Source of the DNA: Sphingomonas baiyangensis
Lineage (GTDB): Bacteria > Pseudomonadota > Alphaproteobacteria > Sphingomonadales > Sphingomonadaceae
Assembly (NCBI RefSeq): GCF_005144715.1
Contig: NZ_SWKR01000002.1
Location: 372,001-436,000, forward strand
DNA length: 64,000 nt
Direction: 5' to 3'
Shown: in pieces, positions 53,301 through 61,419 of the stretch
Position numbering within the stretch: position 1 is the stretch's first letter
Layout of the letters: each line of letters starts with the position of its first letter
Position numbers and translations under genes: made by a program
The notes under the pieces: generated by a model
What the model saw: only the letters and a program-made list of their open reading frames with translations
The model's database searches: none
Told to the model about the DNA's origin: nothing

Positions 53301-53746
53301 TGGACGAAACCGCGATTACGCTCGATTTCGGGCGGGGCACCTATCGGTTCTGGCTGCCGATGCCGCGCATTATCGAGATCGAGCGCAATTGCGGTGATAC
53401 GTCGATCGTCACTATCTACGAAAGCCTGAGCGACGGCATCGGGCTTGACCGCGAAACCGATGAGCCGCGCTTCCTCGGCACTGGCCCGGCGCGCATCTCG
53501 CATATCTCCGAAGTTATTCGCTGCGCTGCTATCGGCGGCGGGCAGGCCGAGATCGCCGGCGAGGTGGTCAAGGTCGGGCCGCTCGACGCGCAGCAGCTCG
53601 TGGCGGATTACGTGACCGGCAGGCCCTACACCGAGCACGCACCTGTTGCATGGGCGATCCTTCACGCCGCCATCATGGGCGTGAAGCTAGGCTCAAAAAA
53701 AAAGGCCGAAGCGGAAAGCGAGAGGCGTTCCGAAAAGGCAGCGTAA
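53300..53746 (+). CDS. Tail assembly chaperone (G-like, unshifted product)
   Basis: 148 residues. LDFGRGTYRFWLPMPRIIEIERN and AAIMGVKLGSKKKAE. It chaperones the tape measure during tail assembly. A nine-A run near its end (53695-53703) holds the slippery heptamer A-AAA-AAG in phase at 53698-53704. Confidence 0.85.
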   Translation: MDETAITLDFGRGTYRFWLPMPRIIEIERNCGDTSIVTIYESLSDGIGLDRETDEPRFLGTGPARISHISEVIRCAAIGGGQAEIAGEVVKVGPLDAQQLVADYVTGRPYTEHAPVAWAILHAAIMGVKLGSKKKAEAESERRSEKAA

Positions 53747-53913
53747 TCGCGAATTGCGGCGTGCTGGGGCTTGAGTACGAATCCGCGTCGCTGTCTATGT
53801 ACCTCGAAGCGTTGGAAGCGCATGGTGAGGCTGGCGAGCCATCCAAGCCCGAAGTATCAGACGAGTTCCGCGCGCAGTTTCAGCGTATCAAGGCTGCTGA
53901 GCGGGTTCATTAG
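53300..53913 (+). CDS. Tail assembly chaperone, -1 frameshift product (G-T-like)
   Basis: Slipping one base back at 53698-53704 joins the upstream frame to the 69 codons ending at 53913, giving 204 residues. The added part, VLGLEYESASLSMYLEALEAHGE and FRAQFQRIKAAERVH, is helical and resembles the T domain that binds the tape measure. The downstream frame has no start of its own. Confidence 0.75.
53698..53704 (+). other. Programmed -1 ribosomal frameshift site (A AAA AAG)
   Basis: Canonical slippery heptamer in the reading phase of the upstream frame, in an A9 run. Confidence 0.8.
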
Positions 53914-54313
53914 GCTCGTTGCTTAGCCGCAGCGCGATATTCTCGCCATCGGCGCCCTGCTCAAGGAATGACGCCTCGTCTACCAATTGGAGATCGGCGC
54001 GCCCGCCGAGGAAGCCGGTTTTGACTTGGCAGCGAACGTAGCGGGTTTTCCCCGGTTGCACGCGGACCTCCACGCTCGACGTACGATTGGTCAGCACATA
54101 GTCGCCCGGCTCAACTGCGATCGTGGCGTACTTGCCGCGCCCTAGTTCGACCAGCTCGCGGCCCTCGTGTCGCACCGGGCATCCGATCGCCAAACCCCAA
54201 AGGCTTTTGCTGCGATAGACGACGATGGCGCTTTCTTCAGGAGCGGCTTGGCCGGGCAGCATGATCGCGATGGCGGCAAGAGCGCAGACGTGAACCGGCA
54301 TTAGTGGTCGCAT
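53888..54313 (-). CDS. Opposite-strand exported DUF2846-like protein (moron)
   Basis: Up to 141 residues on the minus strand, alone among late genes. A hydrophobic signal-like segment (VHVCALAAIAIMLPGQA) precedes SAIVVYRSKSLWGLAIGCPVRHEG, a DUF2846-like beneficial-cargo pattern, then beta strands and an acidic end. Start ATG 54313 shares its CATG with the tape measure ATG at 54312; a second ATG at 54301 is possible. Overlaps the chaperone 3' end by 26 bases. Probably expressed in the lysogen and active in the host envelope. Confidence 0.7.
   Translation of the reverse strand: MRPLMPVHVCALAAIAIMLPGQAAPEESAIVVYRSKSLWGLAIGCPVRHEGRELVELGRGKYATIAVEPGDYVLTNRTSSVEVRVQPGKTRYVRCQVKTGFLGGRADLQLVDEASFLEQGADGENIALRLSNEPNEPAQQP
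54268..54303 (+). promoter_or_regulatory. Late element, copy 5 (before tape measure)
   Basis: CGATGGCGGCAA (10 of 12 matches to TGATGGCGGTAA), then GCATTAG, with CAT one base later than in copies 4, 6 and 7. The tape measure ATG is base 45. It lies inside the 5' end of the opposite-strand gene. Confidence 0.45.
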
Positions 54314-57089
54314 GGCCGAAGTCGATCCCGTCATTCTCGAATTGCGCGCGGAGCTTACGCGCTATCGCAACGAATTGCGAGCCACGACAACGATCGTTGA
54401 TCGGTCGCTGCAACAGCAGGAGCGACGCGTCGTGTCGCTTGAGAGGCAATTCGCCCGATCCTCAGCGGAGATCGGCGGCAAGCTTCGGCTGCTGGCGGGT
54501 GCGTTCGCGGGAGCCTTTTCCGCGCAGCAGCTCACTGGCCTCGTGGATGGCTATACTCGCCTGCAAAACAGCTTGCGGGTCGCGGGACTTGAGGGCGAGA
54601 GCCTCGCCAGCGTTCAGGAGAATTTGCTCGGCCTTTCGTCGCGCTATGGCGTCAGCCTTGAGGCGCTGGCAGGGCTGTTCGGGAATGCCACGCAGGCCGG
54701 GCAGGAGCTTGGCGCATCGCAGTCGCAGATCCTTGGGTTGACCGAGGCCACTTCGCAGGCGTTGCTTATCACTGGCACGAGCGCAGTATCGGCATCGGGC
54801 GCTATTCTCGGCCTCAATCAAGCGCTGGCATCTGGCACGGTGCGTGCGGAAGAGTTCAACCAGATCAACGAGGGCGGCTTGCGTCCTCTATTGCAGGCCG
54901 CAGCCAATGCCGAGCGGTTTGGCGGGAGCGTCGCAAAGCTCCGTGCTGCCGTGCTCGACGGGAAGGTTTCGAGCCAAGAGTTTTTCACCGCTATCCTGAA
55001 CGGCTCGGCGGCGTTGGAAGGTCAAGCAGCGAAGGCGACGCTTACGCTTTCCGGCGCATTCGAGGCGCTCAACAGCCGGCTCACTGTGTATGTAGGCCAG
55101 TCCGCTCAGGCGAACGGCGCATCGGCTGCGCTCGCGAACGGCATCAAACTGCTGGCAGACAACCTCGATCTTGTAGCGAATGCACTGGCGGTGATCGCGG
55201 CGGCTATCGTCGGCCGCTATGTCGCGGCGCTGGGCGCGGCAGCAGCCGGTCAGGTAGCCCTTGCCCGTTCCGCTGCCGGTGCAACGACGGCGCTTGGCAC
55301 GATGGGCGCTGTTGCCGCAACGACGGGCAGGGCGTTGCTAGTAGCGTTTGGTGGGCCGGTGGGGCTGGCTATCACCGCCGTCACGATCGCGATCGGTTAT
55401 GCGGCGACCCGAACGACCGAACTTGAGCGGGCGCAAGAATCGCTGACCCGCGCCACGGAAGCCGCTGCCGCCGTAGTGCGCCCCTATGCTGACGCTGTGG
55501 ATCGGCTCGCGACGCTGCAAGGCAAAGCTCGCAACGCTGCGCTGGCAAATGCGCGGGCTTTGCGCGAGGAAGCTATTCAGGCGCGTGAGGCGGCACGCGC
55601 GGTTGCCGTTCTCGCGAAGGCTGAGGCGTTGCGTCTACAAGGGCAGGCCCGCCTAGCAGCCGAGCGCACGCGCGTAGCGGCGAACGATCCACGCTTGGCT
55701 CCCGGCATCGACAAACAGCGTATCGACCGAGAGTTCGCTGACGCGCGCGAAAGTTTTCGGCAGTCAGCCGACACGTTCAACGCAATCAATGCCGAGGTGC
55801 GCCGCCTCGACGCACAGCTTGCCGCTGGCGCACCCCCCGCTGTTTCCGGCGGCGAGGAAGCTGGCAAGAAAACGAAGACCCGCGCTGGCAAAAGCGCCGA
55901 GCAACTCGCAAACGAGGCGGCGCGCACCGAGGCGCAATTCCAGGACGAACTTGCCCGGTCGCGGGTGGAGTTGCTGCGCGCGCAAGCCGATCTAACCGGC
56001 GGCATTCAGGCACAATACGCGGCCACCATCGCCGCGATCGATGCTGATCGCGAAAGCTATCGCCGTCAGTTGCAGTTGGACGATCAGCTTACGCAGGCAC
56101 AGCGTGACGAGCTTCTAGCCGCTCGCGATGCCGTGCTGGCGAAGCAGCGCCAGATTGCCGAGCAGGACTTGAACGCCGCCGAGGCGCAGCGCGCGGCGGA
56201 ACTGGACCAGATCGCGCTCGACCTGCGCGCGCAGGAAGTGGCGTTGGCCGGAGAGTTTGTGGACAGCGCAAAGGGCCGCGCAGCCATCGAACTCGAGTTG
56301 CTCGATATTGCCGATCGCCAGCGCGAGATCGACCTTCAGCGCATCATCGAAACCGAGAAGGTCAACAGCGCACTGGCGCAGCGGGCGCAAGCGGAACTGG
56401 ACGCATTACGAGCGTCGCGCGGGCAGCGTGAAGCCGCAGTGTTGGCGCGCAATGAAGGGCCGGCGGGTCGCTACATGCGCGAGCTTACGCGCAGCGCCGA
56501 CGCCATCAACGAGGATATCGAGGCGATCTCGGTTCAGGCGCTCGACAAGCTCAACGATGGCCTTACCGAAGCGATCATGGGCACGAAATCGCTGGGCGAC
56601 GTGTTCAAGGGCGTGGCAAACCAGATCATCGCCGACCTGATCCGCATCGCGGTACAGCAGCAGATCATTAAGCCGCTGGCAAACGCGTTGTTCGGCGGTG
56701 GTGGGGGAGGCGGCGGCGGTGGCGATTTATTTGCTGCGATCGGGTCGGCCATCGGCGGTCGCCAGTCTGGCGGGTACATGCCCCCCAATAGCGTGCGTCG
56801 CGTCAACGAGGGCCGGGGCAGCGGCGTGGAGTTGCTGCGCGTCGGCCCGCAGGGTGGCACTGTAATTCCGCTCGGGCAGGCGAACGCCGTTGCGAGGCCA
56901 GCGCAAGCCGCGCCGGCAGTCGTGCAGGTGGTAGTAGACGAAGGCGCATTGTTTCGCCCAACGATCCGGCAAGTGTCCGGCGACGTGTCGGTGCAGGTGG
57001 TGCGGCAGTCGGCGCCACAGATAGCCCGCGCTGGCGCTGATATTGCCATCACCGAGCAGGCAAAACTCAACCGCTACGGGTCCAAGTGA
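54312..57089 (+). CDS. Tail tape measure protein
   Basis: 925 residues, which would set a tail of about 140 nm by the usual 1.5 A per residue rule. The N-terminal tape-measure domain covers about 60-260 (LLGLSSRYGVSLEALAGLF and VRAEEFNQINEGGLRPLLQ). A hydrophobic stretch follows at about 290-375, a long coiled coil at about 400-740, and a run of nine Gly near 800. No lytic domain seen. No ribosome site before the ATG. Confidence 0.9.
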   Translation: MAEVDPVILELRAELTRYRNELRATTTIVDRSLQQQERRVVSLERQFARSSAEIGGKLRLLAGAFAGAFSAQQLTGLVDGYTRLQNSLRVAGLEGESLASVQENLLGLSSRYGVSLEALAGLFGNATQAGQELGASQSQILGLTEATSQALLITGTSAVSASGAILGLNQALASGTVRAEEFNQINEGGLRPLLQAAANAERFGGSVAKLRAAVLDGKVSSQEFFTAILNGSAALEGQAAKATLTLSGAFEALNSRLTVYVGQSAQANGASAALANGIKLLADNLDLVANALAVIAAAIVGRYVAALGAAAAGQVALARSAAGATTALGTMGAVAATTGRALLVAFGGPVGLAITAVTIAIGYAATRTTELERAQESLTRATEAAAAVVRPYADAVDRLATLQGKARNAALANARALREEAIQAREAARAVAVLAKAEALRLQGQARLAAERTRVAANDPRLAPGIDKQRIDREFADARESFRQSADTFNAINAEVRRLDAQLAAGAPPAVSGGEEAGKKTKTRAGKSAEQLANEAARTEAQFQDELARSRVELLRAQADLTGGIQAQYAATIAAIDADRESYRRQLQLDDQLTQAQRDELLAARDAVLAKQRQIAEQDLNAAEAQRAAELDQIALDLRAQEVALAGEFVDSAKGRAAIELELLDIADRQREIDLQRIIETEKVNSALAQRAQAELDALRASRGQREAAVLARNEGPAGRYMRELTRSADAINEDIEAISVQALDKLNDGLTEAIMGTKSLGDVFKGVANQIIADLIRIAVQQQIIKPLANALFGGGGGGGGGGDLFAAIGSAIGGRQSGGYMPPNSVRRVNEGRGSGVELLRVGPQGGTVIPLGQANAVARPAQAAPAVVQVVVDEGALFRPTIRQVSGDVSVQVVRQSAPQIARAGADIAITEQAKLNRYGSK

Positions 57090-57122
57090 CGGCGGTAAGG
57101 ACGTGGGGCCTAGCAGCATAGC
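57087..57122 (+). promoter_or_regulatory. Late element, copy 6
   Basis: TGACGGCGGTAA starting at the tape measure stop codon, 18 bases, CATAGC. The next ATG (57131) is base 45. A perfect copy. Confidence 0.65.
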
Positions 57123-57130
57123 CTAGCCGC

Positions 57131-57682
57131 ATGGCCCGCCGCTCCATCGTATTCCGCCTCGCGAGCGATCCAGTCTGTTATCTGTGGTCCGGGCATTTCG
57201 ACTTGCCGGTGTCAGCGGATGCGCTTGATCCCGAAGGCGCGATCTACAAGGGCGCGGGCGAGTTGCTGTCCGTGCCCGCGCTCAAGCAGCTTATCAACGG
57301 CGCGGCCGATCGCCTCGATTTCGTCGTGTCGGGCGTGTCGGCCGAAACCATCCGCCTTGCCGGCGAGGACCGGGATAGCGTCAAGGGCGCGCTGGTGACC
57401 ATCGGCTATGTCGAGTTTGACGCCGACTGGCAGATTGTCGGCCCGGCGTCGTGGGACTGGCGCGGCATCGCCGACACGCTGGCGACGTCCAATGAGCCGA
57501 CTGACAACGGGCGCGAGCGGCAGATCATCCTTTCGGTGCGCTCGACCGATACGCGGCGATCGAACCCGGCGCCGGCCTATTACACCGATGCAGACCAGCG
57601 GAAGCGGTCGCCTACGGATGCGATTTTCAGCGAGGTCGCGGGCATATCGGTGGGCGTAACTCGCCGGTTCGGGCCACGATGA
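57131..57682 (+). CDS. Minor tail protein (DUF2163/gp-like, distal tail)
   Basis: 183 residues. IVFRLASDPVCYLWSGHFDLPVSADA, LDFVVSGVSAET and WDWRGIADTLAT match distal tail proteins of the gene-transfer-agent-like siphophages by eye. The first gene after the tape measure, where a Dit-like protein is expected. Confidence 0.72.
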   Translation: MARRSIVFRLASDPVCYLWSGHFDLPVSADALDPEGAIYKGAGELLSVPALKQLINGAADRLDFVVSGVSAETIRLAGEDRDSVKGALVTIGYVEFDADWQIVGPASWDWRGIADTLATSNEPTDNGRERQIILSVRSTDTRRSNPAPAYYTDADQRKRSPTDAIFSEVAGISVGVTRRFGPR

Positions 57683-58077
57683 CGGTCGCCGAATACATCG
57701 CGCACGCCACGACGCGGCGCTGGGAAGCCGGCATATGGGACTGCTGTTGCTTCCCGGCGGGCTGGGTGCTGGGCTGGGGCCTTGGCGACCCGATGGCCCG
57801 CTGGCGGGGGCGCTACAGCAGCGATGCGGAGGCGCTGGCCCTGATCGACGCGGCGGGCGGGCTTGAGGCGCTGTGGTTGCTCGGCATGGCCGACATAGGC
57901 TGCGCGCCGATTGGGGGTGAGCCGCAGGCGGGCGACGTGGCCGTGATTGCTTTGCCTGCTGCATACGCAGGCGATTGCATCGGGGCCATCTTCAACGGCA
58001 AACGGTGGGCGGCACTAGCGCACGGCGGGGTGGTGGTGGCCCGCGCCGAAGCACTGCGCGTGTGGAGGCGCCCGTAA
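57679..58077 (+). CDS. DUF6950/NlpC-P60-like tail protein
   Basis: 132 residues. WEAGIWDCCCFPAGWVLG supplies a candidate catalytic Cys and ALAHGGVVVARAEAL a candidate His, as in NlpC/P60-related tail peptidases. It probably cuts peptidoglycan at the tail tip during DNA entry. ATG overlaps the upstream stop (ATGA). Confidence 0.72.
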   Translation: MTVAEYIAHATTRRWEAGIWDCCCFPAGWVLGWGLGDPMARWRGRYSSDAEALALIDAAGGLEALWLLGMADIGCAPIGGEPQAGDVAVIALPAAYAGDCIGAIFNGKRWAALAHGGVVVARAEALRVWRRP

Positions 58078-60299
58078 TGCCTCAAGCGCTCGCTCCCCTT
58101 ATCATCAAGGCCGGTGCCGCGATCGGTGTGAAGATATCCGCTGCGTTGGCGTCGGTCATTGCGAGTACGGTCGTAGCGGTAGGTGTGCAGATCGGCACGA
58201 GCCTCGTGTTCGGAGGCCCACGCGGCACCGAACCGCAGGAAACCGAAACGTCGGTCAAGAACCCGATCCCGCCGCGCATCCGAGGCTATGGCCGCCGCCG
58301 CCTCTACGGCGCATCGCTGCTGTTCCGCACCGCGAGCGATGGCACTACGGTGGACGTGTGGGCCTTCCATGATGGGCGTATCGGTGGCGTGGTTGCAGTC
58401 TACCTGAACGACGACCTTGTGACCCTCTCGGGCAATATCGTGAACGCCGGGGCGGACAAGCGGTACCAGGGCGGCAACGTCAAGGCTGGCTACACGCTCG
58501 GCCTGCCCACCGAAACGGCGTTCGGGGCCGTCATCGCCAAGGTGCCCGATGTGTGGACGGTCGATCATCGCGGCGATGGCGTGGTGACGGGCTACCTTCT
58601 CAAGAACCCCGAGAAGGACAAGTATTTCCTCGAAACCTACCCGCAGGGCGACAACATCGACATGTCGCTGGTGATGGACCTCGCGCCGGTATTCGACTTC
58701 CGTGACGAGGCACAGGACGCCTATGATCCGGCAACATGGGTCCACAAGGACAACGCCGTCCTCGCGTTCCTGCATTACCTCATCACGCAGAGGGCGGTGG
58801 ACTTCGACACGCAGATTTTGCCGCAGATCGCGCTATGGGAAGCCGCCGCCGACGATTGCGACGCTGCCGAGCCGCTTGATGCTGGCGGGACCGAGCCGCG
58901 CTACCGAACCGCCGTCGTCTATCGCGCGACCGAGCAGCCAGCCAACGTCATCGCCGAGCTGCTCAAGCCGTTCGATGGCTGGTACAGCTACAACGAGCGC
59001 GGCGAAATCCTGATCTACTCGGGGCGGTACTACGAGCCTACGGTCACGATCGGCGCCGATGAGATTGTCAGCTATCGCCACCAGGCATTTGTCGAAGACG
59101 AAAACGCCGTCAACGAGGTGACCATCACCTACGTGTCGGACCAGCACGACTACAACACCGTGGACGCACAGCCTTGGCGCGACGAAGCCGCTATCGCCGC
59201 CAGTGGCAGGGAGCCGTTGACCGCCTCGCTCGACGCGCAGACGCCTTCTCCCACGCAGGGCCGACGCCTTGCCAAGCGCAAGATGCTGCGCGCCAATGCC
59301 GCCCATCGGGGAGCATGTTCAACGACGTTCGCGGGCCGCACGATCATTGGGCAGCGTTACATTAACCTCGACCTGAGCGAGTCCGGCTTCTCCGGACCGG
59401 TCGAGATCATCTCGCTTGAGCGCAACACCGAAACCGGCGGCGTCAACTTCGAGTGGTTGTCGGTCGATGCCGATCCCGACGAATGGGTGCCCGGCGTCGA
59501 TGATGGTGAGCCGCCGCCGCCTGTGGTCGATCCGGTGCTTGACGCACTGCCACAGCCCGTCATCAACGACATTACCGCGATCACCGATGAAGGCGACGTG
59601 GTGAACGGCTACCGGCTTGAGCTTGCCGTAACTGGCCCCGATCGCCCGGACCTGACATGGTTTGTGCGCCTCCTGATCGACGGCGCATATGGCCCGGCGC
59701 AGCAGTTCCAGGATACGGCGCCGGGGCCAAGCGTGCTGCTGGTGACTGACTCTGTACCGGCTAACACCCCGATCGGCGTCGAGGTATCCTACCGCACTGG
59801 CGATGGTCGCCCGTCGCCTTGGTCCGATACCGAAAGCATCACGATCGAGTCCGAGGTTGAGGACGTGACCTCGCTGCTCGATACCGACAAACTGCTGATC
59901 TCGCGGGACGGACTGAAATATATCGAGGCTCAGCTCACGGTCGAGTATTTCAAGGACAAGTTCGACCTTGAGTACCTTCAACTCGATCCTGCCGGGGCCT
60001 CGCAGACGGTGCTTGGTCCGGTCGTCGTGTCTGGCAACCTCGAAACCGGCGGGACGCTTGTCGCCGCCGGGACGGGCAGTTTCGGTGGCACACTCACGGT
60101 CACGACGGGCGGCGCGGCGATCACCGGAGACTCGTCGATTGCAGGCAATCTCGATGTGAGCGGCACGGTTAGCGCATCGGCCTATTCAGGCGGCGGCTTC
60201 CCGGCTTTCGGCGCAGCGGGGGCGGCTACAGGCGCGGACGTGACGGGCAGGGTGGTCCTGACCATCGGAGGCGCTTCCTACACCCTCGCCACGATATGA
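58077..60299 (+). CDS. Tail tip/host-specificity protein (J-like)
   Basis: 740 residues. RIRGYGRRRLYGASLLFRTAS, a central VIAELLKPFDGWYSYNERGEILIYSGRY (phage-tail_3 pattern) and ITYVSDQHDYNTVDAQPW make the tip core, followed by fibronectin-like segments (about 470-600) and a C-terminal beta-helix-like repeat rich in Gly and Thr (GNLETGGTLVAAGTGSF and so on). Start ATG overlaps the upstream stop (TAATG). Determines adsorption. Confidence 0.85.
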   Translation: MPQALAPLIIKAGAAIGVKISAALASVIASTVVAVGVQIGTSLVFGGPRGTEPQETETSVKNPIPPRIRGYGRRRLYGASLLFRTASDGTTVDVWAFHDGRIGGVVAVYLNDDLVTLSGNIVNAGADKRYQGGNVKAGYTLGLPTETAFGAVIAKVPDVWTVDHRGDGVVTGYLLKNPEKDKYFLETYPQGDNIDMSLVMDLAPVFDFRDEAQDAYDPATWVHKDNAVLAFLHYLITQRAVDFDTQILPQIALWEAAADDCDAAEPLDAGGTEPRYRTAVVYRATEQPANVIAELLKPFDGWYSYNERGEILIYSGRYYEPTVTIGADEIVSYRHQAFVEDENAVNEVTITYVSDQHDYNTVDAQPWRDEAAIAASGREPLTASLDAQTPSPTQGRRLAKRKMLRANAAHRGACSTTFAGRTIIGQRYINLDLSESGFSGPVEIISLERNTETGGVNFEWLSVDADPDEWVPGVDDGEPPPPVVDPVLDALPQPVINDITAITDEGDVVNGYRLELAVTGPDRPDLTWFVRLLIDGAYGPAQQFQDTAPGPSVLLVTDSVPANTPIGVEVSYRTGDGRPSPWSDTESITIESEVEDVTSLLDTDKLLISRDGLKYIEAQLTVEYFKDKFDLEYLQLDPAGASQTVLGPVVVSGNLETGGTLVAAGTGSFGGTLTVTTGGAAITGDSSIAGNLDVSGTVSASAYSGGGFPAFGAAGAATGADVTGRVVLTIGGASYTLATI

Positions 60300-60332
60300 C
60301 GGCGGTAAAGACACGCGTACCAGCACCATAGC
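60297..60332 (+). promoter_or_regulatory. Late element, copy 7
   Basis: TGACGGCGGTAA starting at the tip gene stop codon, 18 bases, CATAGC. The next ATG (60344) is base 48. Perfect copy; no ribosome site. Confidence 0.65.
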
Positions 60333-60343
60333 GTGCTCGCGCG

Positions 60344-61021
60344 ATGTATGTCCTTCCCACGCACCTCCTGAACCCCGACGACGTGACGGTTCGCGTTGAT
60401 CGCAGGACGGTTTCGGGCGGCGTTGCATTGTCGGGCAGCGAGGACGCAATCGAGACTGACGGCGGCGGGCGCGTGGTTGTCACCTATGGCAACATGGCCG
60501 GGGATACGCCCGCGCTAGAGCGCCTGCTGAACGCATGGGACAGCTATTTGGCGGGGGGTGCGGTGGCTTGCCTCGTGCCGCTGGTCACGCTGCGCACCGC
60601 GCCTCGCCTGTGGATCGGCGGCAAGCCCAAGCCCGCACCCGATTTCGCCGGCAACGATCCGATTTTCCCGACGGCGGTAGGCTACCGCGTTCGCACTATC
60701 GAAGCCGAGACGGTGGGCGATGCCGCGTTGCGCGCGACGACGCTGACGATCCGCATGGTTCGCGGTTCCCCGGTCCTTGGCGGCGAATGGTTTTCGATCG
60801 GCGAGCGTGCGCACCGTGTCGAGCGCGTGCTGTCACGCGATGGACTCGATTACGAGTGCCGCATCAACCCGCCGCTGCGCGTCGCTGTCACTGATGGCGC
60901 GGCCGTCGAGTTCGAATGGCCGGTCGTCAAGGCGACGCTCGCGATCGGCGGCAGCCTCATCCCAACGCTGACCTACGGCCTCTACGGCGACGTGGGCGCA
61001 ACCTTCGTGGAGGCACCATGA
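60344..61021 (+). CDS. Tail-associated protein of unknown function
   Basis: 225 residues, beta-rich, no domain that I can name (ALSGSEDAIETDGGGRVVVTYG, APRLWIGGKPKPAPDFAGNDPIF). It lies between tip and fibre genes, so probably a baseplate or fibre-attachment part. Confidence 0.65.
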   Translation: MYVLPTHLLNPDDVTVRVDRRTVSGGVALSGSEDAIETDGGGRVVVTYGNMAGDTPALERLLNAWDSYLAGGAVACLVPLVTLRTAPRLWIGGKPKPAPDFAGNDPIFPTAVGYRVRTIEAETVGDAALRATTLTIRMVRGSPVLGGEWFSIGERAHRVERVLSRDGLDYECRINPPLRVAVTDGAAVEFEWPVVKATLAIGGSLIPTLTYGLYGDVGATFVEAP

Positions 61022-61419
61022 CCCCGACGCGCGCCTATGATCTGTCGCAGTATATTAACGACGATTTCAAGTACGTGTTCGCCTTCATCGGGTTCGACAT
61101 GACGGCGGCGACATTCTCGCTAGCCGTGGCGCTGTATCCCGGCGGACCTGTCCTGATCGACGCTGATGCGTTCGACTATTCGGTGCTTGAAGTCGCAACC
61201 GACGACGCTGGCTTTGCCATCAGCCAAGTCGAGGTGTTCGCGCCAAAGGCCACATTCCCGACCGTCTATGCGGACAACGCCGAAGACTACCCAACGGGGG
61301 CGCACGTCCCCCTCTACTACGACCTGAAGGTTTCGAGCCTGCCCGGCGACGTGGGCACCCCTGCCGAAACCACCCTGCTCTACGGCCAATTCATCCTGAA
61401 AGGCACAGTCAATGACTGA
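61018..61419 (+). CDS. Tail-associated protein, small
   Basis: 133 residues from ATG 61018 (ATGA overlap). Beta-rich (FKYVFAFIGFDMTAATFSLAVALYPGG). BppU-like baseplate N-terminal folds look similar, but the match is weak. The stop overlaps the fibre start. Confidence 0.6.
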   Translation: MTPTRAYDLSQYINDDFKYVFAFIGFDMTAATFSLAVALYPGGPVLIDADAFDYSVLEVATDDAGFAISQVEVFAPKATFPTVYADNAEDYPTGAHVPLYYDLKVSSLPGDVGTPAETTLLYGQFILKGTVND

